Shown here piece after piece: positions 1-6,011 of a stretch of DNA of 10,767 bases. The DNA comes from Clostridiaceae bacterium UBA6110 (lineage in GTDB: Bacteria; Bacillota; Clostridia; Clostridiales; Clostridiaceae): contig DIWI01000050.1 in the NCBI GenBank assembly GCA_002428415.1, positions 1 through 10,767 of the forward strand, given 5' to 3'. How positions within the stretch are numbered: the first letter of the stretch is position 1; every line of letters starts with the position of its first letter. The position numbers were made by a program, and so were the translations under genes. The notes beneath the pieces are model-generated. The model searched no databases. It saw only the letters and a list, made by a program, of their open reading frames with translations, and was not told the DNA's origin.

Positions 1-56
1 CACAACAGCTGGTATCCATACACTCTTCCAGGCGTTTCATGCAATCATGGCGCACC

Positions 57-146
57 TTAAGACATGACGATACCATCGCCCAGGTTCTCGACCCGGACAT
101 GCTCATCAAGAATTAACCTGTAAAGTCCAGCAACCTCTTGAATCAT
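57..146 (-). other. Possible short ORF or gene remnant at window edge
   Basis: The minus strand can be read from an ATG at 146-144 for 29 codons to a TAA at 57-59, giving a peptide beginning MIQEVAGLYRLILDEHVRVE. A weak AAGG lies about 8 bases before the ATG. A +1 shift near the stop opens another frame that runs to the window edge and includes LKVRHDCMKRLEECMDTSCC, so this could be a frameshifted remnant of a longer gene. The plus strand also has an open frame from 3 to a TAA at 114-116 (ending DPDMLIKN), which could instead be the tail of a gene entering from the left. I recognise none of these products. Only one reading, or none, can be real, so this entry is a pointer to protein-like sequence rather than a gene call. 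Confidence 0.2.
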
Positions 147-202
147 CGCTGTTCGCCTTAACCATAACATTATATGACATTACGATTTAGGATTCAATAG
201 AA

Positions 203-232
203 TTTTTATGAATTATGGCTATTTCATAAAAA
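203..232. repeat. AT-rich perfect inverted repeat, 10-base arms
   Basis: TTTTTATGAA at 203-212 is the exact reverse complement of TTCATAAAAA at 223-232, separated by 10 bases. It lies in a very AT-rich stretch (about 181-380) that holds no gene I can support. It has only one G-C pair per arm, so as an RNA hairpin it would be weak. It could be a minor terminator-like structure, a protein-binding site, or chance in AT-rich DNA. Confidence 0.4.
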
Positions 233-373
233 ATATCCTATGGCGCATCTTTTCTATTGTACAAAAAAATATTTGACCATGCAACAAAATTTAAAATTAT
301 TTATTTCAGCACCTATTTTCTCCCATTTACTGATCTGTTCCGGAAAATATACCTGTCTTTCATATCTAAACGG

Positions 374-410
374 AAAAATATCCCCGCATATTGCCTACAG
401 GGATATTTTT
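374..410 (-). terminator. Rho-independent terminator of the ABC exporter operon
   Basis: AAAAATATCCC (374-384) and GGGATATTTTT (400-410) form a perfect 11-base stem with a 15-base loop. The stem begins 28 bases beyond the stop codon of the last ABC gene. Read on the minus strand the stem ends in a five-base T run, as expected of an intrinsic terminator. The A run on the other side makes it potentially bidirectional. Confidence 0.8.
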
Positions 411-438
411 CATGTACCGCAAATTTGCATCATTGAAG

Positions 439-2082
439 TCAGGAGATGATTCCAGCCTTTTCCAATACAGATATGGCTCCTTTCCCTGATACCCTGATGA
501 TGTCGTCGTAAAGGGATTTGTTCTCATCTATTACCACATGGCTGACGTTTATGACTGTAAGGTCCTCTATCATAAGGATAGTCCTCTCGATATCCCTGGC
601 AGTGTTATAGTCCAGGCTCGCAAATGCTTCATCAAGCAGCAGTATGTCGGATTTGGAGAGCAGCGCCCTTGCAAGAGCTATCCTTCCCTTCTCTCCGCCT
701 GAGATGTTCCTTCCGTTGTCCTCAAGAATCGTGTCCATCCCATCTTGTAGATTGACAACGAAATCTGAAAGACCGGCAGCCTTAACCGCTGACTCGATGT
801 CATCATACCCCGCCTCCCGATATAGTGTCAGGTTGTTTCTTAGAGTGTCATCGAATATGAATATCCTTTGCTCCACATTTGCAATACGTCTGAACCAGCT
901 GTCCTTGCGTATTGCCTTTAGCTTCAATCCATCCACAAGTATATCGCCTCCATCCACATAGAAGTACTTCCTCAGAAGTCTCAGAAGAGTTGACTTGCCT
1001 CCACCACTGGGACCGACGACAAGGTACTTTCCGCCCTTTCTGAATGTAAGGTCAAGTTCCCTGAAGACTTCATTTTCGCCATATGAGAAGGTTGCCTTAA
1101 CAATATCTATTGTTTCATTGAATGCATCAATACTATCAGTCTCTGGATTTTCACTGCTGTTTTTCAGTGATTCCTCCAGTGACCTGAAAAGGGGCTTTGA
1201 CGAGATTATCTTCGGATATAGCTCGCCTGCCATCTGAAGCGGCCTCATCATCCTCTCTGAATTGTTTACTATCAGTATTACGCCACCCAGGGTGATTTCG
1301 CCTTTTATTGCGTAATATACCGAGGTTGCTATGATTCCCATGAAAACAAGATTCATGGAGCCATTCTGGAATGCATATATGTACGTGGAGTACTTGTCTA
1401 TCTGGAAGCTCTTTTCCTGAAGCTTCCTCGATCTTTTACCGAAATCCTCCGACACCTTTTCATACAGGTTGTTCGCTCTCACGATCCTGAATGCATTCAG
1501 AACCTCGCTGGTGTATGTGGTATAGGCCTCATAAAGCTTGCTTCGTTCGCCAAACAGCTTTTTCAGCGGTTTTGATACAATGCTTGAAAGCACGCCCATG
1601 AACACCGTCAGGCCAATTATAAGGACGAGTATCCGTCCGCTTACACCTGCGATGATTATGGCAAATACAAAGAAGGATGCGAATGCTAGTGAAAGTTCAA
1701 ACAATGCGTCGATAAAATTGGTATCTATTGTATTCATGTCGTTGGTTATGTTGGATACGTACCGGGCGCTGCTTTCGTTGTTGAATTCATTGATATTCTT
1801 CCTGAACACCCTCTGGAGATAGTCCTTCTTCAGCCTGAGGTTTGCGTCTCTCCTGTAAAAGCCCTTGAGCACTGACAGGATCGTGTTTGTTACTAGAACC
1901 CCGACAGCCAGCACCGATATAATTATAACCTCATCCATGAAGCCTTCTCCGTTCTTGTAGAAGGCAATGTCGATTATGTCCTTGATATGCAGGTTGAGGA
2001 ATCCCTCGACTACGGCTGTAGCTATTCCGGACAGCAGCGCAATTGCCATCAGCGGTAAAGCCTTAAGGTATGACTTCTTCAT
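439..2082 (-). CDS. ABC exporter half-transporter (permease fused to ATPase), second subunit
   Basis: This 547-residue protein has a transmembrane domain followed by an ATPase domain, the normal size and order for a type IV ABC exporter half. Hydrophobic segments are seen at about 8-29, 51-71, 128-147, 150-170 and 240-272. The nucleotide-binding domain (about 325-540) is complete: aromatic A-loop Y334, Walker A GPSGGGKST 357-365, Q-loop Q405, signature ISGGE 460-464, Walker B LLLDE with D484 and catalytic E485, D-loop SLD, and H-loop H515. Its ATG overlaps the stop of the upstream ABC gene in an ATGA (4 bases), with a G-rich Shine-Dalgarno-like stretch inside that gene, so the two should be translationally coupled and assemble as a heterodimer in the cytoplasmic membrane. 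The substrate cannot be read from sequence; drugs, peptides or lipids are all possible. A terminator follows at 374-410. Confidence 0.93.
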   Translation of the reverse strand: MKKSYLKALPLMAIALLSGIATAVVEGFLNLHIKDIIDIAFYKNGEGFMDEVIIISVLAVGVLVTNTILSVLKGFYRRDANLRLKKDYLQRVFRKNINEFNNESSARYVSNITNDMNTIDTNFIDALFELSLAFASFFVFAIIIAGVSGRILVLIIGLTVFMGVLSSIVSKPLKKLFGERSKLYEAYTTYTSEVLNAFRIVRANNLYEKVSEDFGKRSRKLQEKSFQIDKYSTYIYAFQNGSMNLVFMGIIATSVYYAIKGEITLGGVILIVNNSERMMRPLQMAGELYPKIISSKPLFRSLEESLKNSSENPETDSIDAFNETIDIVKATFSYGENEVFRELDLTFRKGGKYLVVGPSGGGKSTLLRLLRKYFYVDGGDILVDGLKLKAIRKDSWFRRIANVEQRIFIFDDTLRNNLTLYREAGYDDIESAVKAAGLSDFVVNLQDGMDTILEDNGRNISGGEKGRIALARALLSKSDILLLDEAFASLDYNTARDIERTILMIEDLTVINVSHVVIDENKSLYDDIIRVSGKGAISVLEKAGIIS

Positions 2083-3719
2083 GATTCCACCCCCGCCAGG
2101 TACTCTGAGGTTGTCATTTCCTTGACCTTCCCGTTCACAATCTCTATGACATGGTCATACTTCTCGGTAACTCCCGGATAGAACCTGTGTGATACAGCGA
2201 TGACAGTCGTATCAAGGGAGAGCATGGTATCCTCAACAAGACGCCCAAGAGTTTCATCCAGTGCAGATGTTATCTCATCAGCGAAAAGTATGTCAGGCTT
2301 TCTTATTATGGCCCTTGCTATGGATATCCTTTGCCTCTCTCCGCCTGAAATATTCTTGCCATTCTCCTCTATTACCTCATCAAGACCGTTTAGCTTTGAT
2401 GAGATGAATGACTCAAGACCCGCTCCCTTTACTGCCTCCATTATCTCTTCATCAGTATATGGCTTGTAGAGAGCGATGTTGTTCCTAATGGTATCCTCAA
2501 AAAGGAAGACGTCCTGATAAACGAAGCTTGCCTTTTCATTGAAGCTCTTCTCTGATATCTCAGAAAGCGCGGCTCCGTCTACGAGCACCAGTCCTTCTGA
2601 CGGCTCAGCCACCTTGGACAGAAGGTTCATCAGCGTGGATTTACCTGCCCCGCTTGCACCCTTCACCAGATACTTCCTGCCTTTTACAATCTTAAACGAT
2701 GCATCCTTCAGTATCATCCTGTCACCATAGGAAAAAGACAATCCTTTCGCTTCAATTACATTCTGGAACTGGAACAACTGAGTACCAGTAGACCCTTCCT
2801 CTTCATCCCTGGCAAGTATCCTTTCAACGACCTTTGCGTGGGATTCCGCCTCGTTCATCAAAGGCATCGCCTCAGTAATAGGCCATATCATTGAATTTGC
2901 TATGGTTACAGTAAAGAATATCCTCGCAAGGTCAGCCCCATCCATCATGAATGAAAGCACATACACAAGGAGCAGGATGAATACAATGGTTCCTATGAGA
3001 AAAGAGAACTTCCTCTGCCAGTACGTGAACACCGCGAACCTGAACTTCTTTTTCTCCACGCTGTCCACTTCCCTCATGGTATTATGAAGGAACCTGTCCT
3101 CGATCCTGTTAAGCTTAAGTATCTCCAGACCGGAGAAGGTGTTTGATACGCTTACCGTGAACTGCTCGCTGCTCTTCTGCACCTCAGCCTGCATTGCTAC
3201 AGTCTTTTTCTGGAACAGCCTGTTGATCCAGTATACCCCCACTGACAATCCGAGCATTATGAGTGCCAGCCTCCAGTCCATGACCAATAGTATCAGGAAC
3301 GCAACGCAGTATGTCGTCAACAGGAAAATTATGTTCAGTATCGAATAGAAGAAGCCGTTCTCGAAATTATTGATGTCATTGACAAGGTTTGAGATATATT
3401 CGCTCCTAAGCTTCCTGTTGAAGGACCTGTAGGATTTCGTGATTATCGTATCGAAGGCGGCATTCCTTACATAGAGGATGGTATCCTTCATGAATCCAAT
3501 CCTCTTGAACCTGGAAAACACAAAGAGAAGCTGGCCCAGGACAGCCTGACCAACCATAAGACCAATAAGCAGATAGAACCTTCCAATGTCCTTGGTCTGG
3601 ACCAACCCTACCAGATTGGAAAAAATGATATTGCTGACTATGACATCCTCAACAAAAAGTGTGGATGCCAGCACGTATATTATGAATGCCTTCTTGTTCC
3701 TGAGCAGTATATCTTTCAT
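2079..3719 (-). CDS. ABC exporter half-transporter (permease fused to ATPase), first subunit
   Basis: This 546-residue partner has the same layout as the gene after it. Hydrophobic segments lie at about 11-40, 47-68, 124-147, 149-166, 237-258 and 265-285, giving the six-helix exporter domain. The ATPase domain (about 322-540) carries A-loop Y331, Walker A GASGAGKST 354-362, Q-loop Q402, signature ISGGE 457-461, Walker B ILFADE with D481 and E482, and H511. No catalytic residue is missing, unlike many heterodimeric exporters in which one subunit is degenerate. The start is the only in-frame ATG near the family's usual N-terminus; a modest GAGG sits 8 bases upstream. It is the first gene of a two-gene operon with a candidate promoter at 3806-3833. 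No regulator gene adjoins it, so neither inducer nor substrate can be inferred. Confidence 0.93.
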   Translation of the reverse strand: MKDILLRNKKAFIIYVLASTLFVEDVIVSNIIFSNLVGLVQTKDIGRFYLLIGLMVGQAVLGQLLFVFSRFKRIGFMKDTILYVRNAAFDTIITKSYRSFNRKLRSEYISNLVNDINNFENGFFYSILNIIFLLTTYCVAFLILLVMDWRLALIMLGLSVGVYWINRLFQKKTVAMQAEVQKSSEQFTVSVSNTFSGLEILKLNRIEDRFLHNTMREVDSVEKKKFRFAVFTYWQRKFSFLIGTIVFILLLVYVLSFMMDGADLARIFFTVTIANSMIWPITEAMPLMNEAESHAKVVERILARDEEEGSTGTQLFQFQNVIEAKGLSFSYGDRMILKDASFKIVKGRKYLVKGASGAGKSTLMNLLSKVAEPSEGLVLVDGAALSEISEKSFNEKASFVYQDVFLFEDTIRNNIALYKPYTDEEIMEAVKGAGLESFISSKLNGLDEVIEENGKNISGGERQRISIARAIIRKPDILFADEITSALDETLGRLVEDTMLSLDTTVIAVSHRFYPGVTEKYDHVIEIVNGKVKEMTTSEYLAGVES

Positions 3720-3805
3720 CAGCCTAACCTCACATTGATCCTATTACCTGTCACAACATGCATGATATCAGAAACTGTACCGAAAATGATTACAATCCAA
3801 TTTCT

Positions 3806-3833
3806 ATTGTACTCATATATCCAGCAATGTCAC
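3806..3833 (-). promoter_or_regulatory. Candidate sigma-A promoter for the ABC operon
   Basis: On the minus strand GTGACA (3833-3828) is followed after 16 bases by TACAAT (3811-3806). Both hexamers match the vegetative consensus at five of six positions. The predicted leader is about 80 bases long. The call rests on motif and position only. Confidence 0.45.
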
Positions 3834-3860
3834 TCAATTCATGAGATTTTAATCTATCGC

Positions 3861-3890
3861 AATAAAAAAGACAGGTTTCCCTGTCAAAAA
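3861..3890 (-). terminator. Rho-independent terminator of the HAD/MBL operon
   Basis: GACAGG (3870-3875) and CCTGTC (3880-3885) form a tight stem with a 4-base loop. On the minus strand it is preceded by a run of A and T and followed by six T residues (3869-3864). It starts 11 bases past the MBL stop codon, so it should end that transcript before the ABC operon promoter region. Confidence 0.88.
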
Positions 3891-3896
3891 TCATTT

Positions 3897-4625
3897 CTAC
3901 CCTAAAAGTTCCAGATCTTCTCTCAGGTATCCAAGAACGTATTCCTTTGATCTTGGTTCGTCATGCCCATGAAGTGCAATTTCAAAATCGAGCCACTCCA
4001 GTGCTTCAATCAGCATACCCAGCTTTTCTATATAGTGCCTTCCTGTACCATGATGCAGGTCTTCAGAGGTTATGTCTCCAAGGAAAACTACCTTCTCCTC
4101 CGGAACATGGACTATCACACTGTCCTCCGAGTGGGAATTCGGAAGCTTCAATAAAATGCATGTCACTCCCCCAAGGTCTATCTCAACCCTTTCATCAAAG
4201 ACAACATCAGCTGTCCTGATTTCTATCTTTGACCTGTCCTGGTATTCCTTCCTGATGATCTCATCGCAGAAAAGGATATCCTCCCCAGTCTCAATCCTTT
4301 TAGCCATCGCAGTATCTGTCCATTCCCAGGACATCATTTCCTTAAGCTTCAGGTTGGTTTCACGGCTTGCAACTGACACCGCATCTATACCGCACATTCC
4401 AAAGCAGTGGTCCCAGTGCCAGTGGGTTATCGCCACGTATTTAGGATATGACAGTCCTTGTGCATGGACTTCATCGATGAGCATGGCTGCATGCTCCCTT
4501 GAGTTACCGGCATCTACCATAAGGGACGCACGATCCCCTAAAATGTATCCCAGAACCGGCCGGTCAGTCCTCTCGTCTGCATCACTAAACCAGATTCTTT
4601 CTGTCAGTCTCTTCAAAGTATCCAT
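3897..4625 (-). CDS. Metallo-beta-lactamase-fold hydrolase
   Basis: This 242-residue single-domain cytoplasmic protein has the full dinuclear metal site of the MBL superfamily. The HxHxDH motif is THWHWDH (H68, H70, D72, H73), followed by H165 in NSHSEDS, D184 in FLGDITSED, and a terminal LHGHDEP with H219 and H221. Of these two, one should be the last metal ligand. The length fits glyoxalase II-like or general MBL hydrolases rather than RNase J or flavo-diiron proteins, which carry extra domains absent here. The true substrate is unknown; a thioester, lactone or phosphoester would all fit. The ATG lies inside the end of the HAD gene (13-base overlap) with only a weak GGAAG before it, so translation probably depends on the upstream gene. 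Such coupling suggests that both enzymes work in one pathway. Confidence 0.88.
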   Translation of the reverse strand: MDTLKRLTERIWFSDADERTDRPVLGYILGDRASLMVDAGNSREHAAMLIDEVHAQGLSYPKYVAITHWHWDHCFGMCGIDAVSVASRETNLKLKEMMSWEWTDTAMAKRIETGEDILFCDEIIRKEYQDRSKIEIRTADVVFDERVEIDLGGVTCILLKLPNSHSEDSVIVHVPEEKVVFLGDITSEDLHHGTGRHYIEKLGMLIEALEWLDFEIALHGHDEPRSKEYVLGYLREDLELLG

Positions 4626-5272
4626 GTCGATTCTTCCAGAACAGATGGTACATCCGCAAGGCTCGGTACTATCCTGTATGCAATGTTAGTTATTTCATCA
4701 TCCGGCAGAGTGAAATCAGGCACGAAAATACACCTCATACCGGCACTCCTTGCACCCTGGAGTCCTGACCTTGAATCCTCAAGGACTATCGAATTCTCAT
4801 TTTTTGCACCTGCAATTTCTGCAGCCTTCAGGAATATCTCCGGATCAGGCTTTCCCTTGCTGATCTGGTCACCTGTTACCATTCCATCGATCCTGTCCTT
4901 AAGGCCCAGCTTCTCCACAATGAATTCAGCCCTTTTCCTGTGCGACGATGTTGCAACGACCCTTCCATAGCCATTCTTATCAAGATAATCGAACAGCTCA
5001 AAAAGTCCCGGCATGGGATCCAGCTTCTCCTCGATCATACGTTGCGCAAGGTCAATCTTCTTTATGAACAGCTCGTCTACCGGTACATCTTTTCCATAAA
5101 TGCCCTTTATAATTACTGCAATATCCCTGTTGTTCTTGCCCAGAGTGAAGTCGAATTCCTTTCTGGTGAAGTCAACGCCAAATTCCTTCATGACCTCATG
5201 CCATGCCCTATATGATACTGTCTCAGTATCAACCATAAGTCCGTCCATATCGAATATTACAAGCCTGTCCAT
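4613..5272 (-). CDS. HAD-superfamily hydrolase (beta-phosphoglucomutase/phosphatase-like, subfamily IA)
   Basis: This 219-residue enzyme shows all four HAD motifs. Motif I is DMDG with nucleophile D8 and acid/base D10, motif II is VVATSS around residue 108, motif III is K141 in KGKPDPEIF, and motif IV is E165-D166 in VLEDSRSG. An alpha-helical C1 cap fits between about residues 15 and 85. The family comprises Mg-dependent phosphatases and phosphomutases acting on sugar phosphates and similar small molecules; the particular substrate cannot be told. I place the start at the ATG at 5272-5270 because AGGAG (5285-5281) lies 8 bases upstream. A GTG three codons earlier (5281-5279) overlaps that ribosome binding site and is unlikely. 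The stop overlaps the start of the MBL gene, making a coupled two-gene operon read from the divergent region at 5273-5546. Confidence 0.9.
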   Translation of the reverse strand: MDRLVIFDMDGLMVDTETVSYRAWHEVMKEFGVDFTRKEFDFTLGKNNRDIAVIIKGIYGKDVPVDELFIKKIDLAQRMIEEKLDPMPGLFELFDYLDKNGYGRVVATSSHRKRAEFIVEKLGLKDRIDGMVTGDQISKGKPDPEIFLKAAEIAGAKNENSIVLEDSRSGLQGARSAGMRCIFVPDFTLPDDEITNIAYRIVPSLADVPSVLEESTWIL

Positions 5273-5280
5273 ATATCTCA

Positions 5281-5285
5281 CTCCT
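5281..5285 (-). promoter_or_regulatory. Ribosome binding site deciding the HAD start
   Basis: AGGAG on the minus strand stands 8 bases before the ATG at 5272. It overlaps the first base of the alternative GTG at 5281, so it supports the ATG and argues against the longer protein. Confidence 0.75.
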
Positions 5286-5310
5286 GACCAAATTTCTAGT
5301 TTGCTTAACT

Positions 5311-5319
5311 AATTGTACC
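5311..5319 (-). promoter_or_regulatory. Candidate extended -10 promoter for the HAD/MBL operon
   Basis: The minus strand reads TGGTACAAT here, a good extended -10 element (TG, one base, TACAAT). No good -35 lies 16-18 bases upstream, which is tolerable for extended -10 promoters. A possible alternative is TTGTCA (5412-5407) with an AT-rich -10 (5388-5383) 18 bases later. Neither is proven. Confidence 0.35.
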
Positions 5320-5322
5320 ATA

Positions 5323-5381
5323 AGGCAATCCCTCATGTTTCCAACATTTGACCATACTGCATGAGGTTTGGTAATTTGCCT
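5323..5381. repeat. Two-step inverted repeat upstream of the HAD operon
   Basis: CCTCATG (5331-5337) and CATGAGG (5360-5366) are perfect 7-base inverted copies 22 bases apart. Outside them AGGCAA (5323-5328) pairs with TTGCCT (5376-5381). On the minus strand this lies just upstream of the candidate -10 at 5319-5311, where an operator or activator site would be expected. It could also form a branched stem in a leader RNA if transcription starts further upstream. Confidence 0.45.
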
Positions 5382-5465
5382 AAAATAAAACCAGGAACCA
5401 ACAAATTGACAAGCTTTTTGTTCCGAATTTCAGATTACCCGTTACGCTAAATGCTCAATTCCAGA

Positions 5466-5493
5466 TTGCTATAACATTTCCCATGTGTTATAT
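5466..5493 (+). promoter_or_regulatory. Candidate promoter for the SRPBCC gene
   Basis: TTGCTA (5466-5471) and TTATAT (5488-5493) are 16 bases apart. Both are moderate matches to the vegetative consensus. A second possible -10 is TAGAAT at 5511-5516, with a poor -35. Inverted half-sites overlap the first promoter. Confidence 0.35.
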
Positions 5494-5506
5494 CCCTATT
5501 AACACA
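5470..5506. promoter_or_regulatory. Alternating TAACA/TGTTA half-sites, candidate operator
   Basis: TAACA occurs at 5472-5476, its inverse TGTTA at 5486-5490, and TAACA again at 5500-5504, with exactly 14 bases from start to start. This makes two overlapping perfect inverted repeats: TATAACA-N9-TGTTATA (5470-5492) and TGTGTTA-N9-TAACACA (5484-5506). The array covers the candidate -10 of the SRPBCC gene, as expected of a repressor operator bound by two dimers. I cannot assign it to a known regulator. Confidence 0.5.
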
Positions 5507-5520
5507 GGATTAGAATATAG

Positions 5521-5535
5521 CTGATAGGATATCAG
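5521..5535 (+). repeat. Small hairpin abutting the SRPBCC ribosome binding site
   Basis: CTGATA (5521-5526) and TATCAG (5530-5535) form a 6-base stem with a 3-base loop. The right arm overlaps the first two bases of the Shine-Dalgarno AGGGAGG at 5534-5540. In the mRNA it could slightly hinder ribosome entry, but it is short and may be chance. Confidence 0.3.
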
Positions 5536-5546
5536 GGAGGTGTGCC

Positions 5547-5960
5547 ATGAGTAAGCTTATCGTTGAACGGACAATAAATGTTCCTTTGGATAAAGTGTGG
5601 CCACAGGCAAGTGACTTCACCAAGTCTCCTGACCCAAAACTTCCATTAACAGTAATTAAAAATGGGGATGCAACAAAAATGGGGGTTGGCTGCGAACGGA
5701 AGGTCAAAATCGGCCTTTTAATCTTCCACGAGAGGCTGACATCCATCAGTCCGCCCGACTACTACACGCATGAAATACTTTCGGGACCGCCAGTAAAGTA
5801 TCAAAGAAACAGAGTGGAGTTCAGTCAAACGGATGATTCAACTAACATCAGATGGATGACTGAATTCAAGACCAAATATCCGTTTACAGGTTGGATCCTA
5901 AAGCTGACCAACAGAATATATTACAACAGGTTCATCGATGAGCTTGAAAGGATCAGATGA
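5547..5960 (+). CDS. SRPBCC-fold (START/polyketide cyclase-like) protein
   Basis: This 137-residue protein is the only confident plus-strand gene. It begins with the typical SRPBCC first strand and helix (VERTINVPLDKVWPQASDF), passes through alternating strands, and ends in a long amphipathic helix (about 115-136), matching the polyketide_cyc2-like helix-grip fold over its full length. Proteins of this fold bind hydrophobic ligands in a cavity; no catalytic residues or ligand can be named here. It has no signal peptide or membrane segment, so it is probably cytosolic. The start is supported by AGGGAGG (5534-5540) 6 bases before the ATG. It is a single-gene unit, divergent from the HAD operon and converging on the subtilase gene, with a shared hairpin at 5965-5994. 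Half-sites upstream suggest repression by an unknown regulator. Confidence 0.78.
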   Translation: MSKLIVERTINVPLDKVWPQASDFTKSPDPKLPLTVIKNGDATKMGVGCERKVKIGLLIFHERLTSISPPDYYTHEILSGPPVKYQRNRVEFSQTDDSTNIRWMTEFKTKYPFTGWILKLTNRIYYNRFIDELERIR

Positions 5961-5964
5961 TAAA

Positions 5965-6000
5965 CAGGGAGCATTTCTCTCGAATTGCTCCCTGCCCTTT
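5965..6000. terminator. Bidirectional terminator between the SRPBCC and subtilase genes
   Basis: CAGGGAGCA (5965-5973) and TGCTCCCTG (5986-5994) are a perfect 9-base stem with a 12-base loop. On the plus strand it is followed by CCCTTTT, and on the minus strand by GTTTAT. It begins 4 bases after the SRPBCC stop and lies 17 bases beyond the subtilase stop, so it probably serves both converging genes. Confidence 0.75.
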
Positions 6001-6011
6001 TAAATTATAGC

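Noticed and set aside
240..449. Plus-strand ORF of 69 codons across the AT-rich gap
   Set aside because: It has no ribosome binding site, no recognisable composition or motif, and runs through the ABC terminator into the end of the ABC gene.
4072..4689. 205-codon plus-strand ORF opposite the MBL gene
   Set aside because: It is antisense to a protein with a complete MBL active site and has low-complexity Ser/Leu-rich content with no family features, so it is a shadow frame.
5400..5422. Plus-strand TTGACA flanked by AACAAA/TTTGTT
   Set aside because: The -35 hexamer is perfect, but no good -10 lies 16-18 bases later, and the 6-base flanking repeat is weak.
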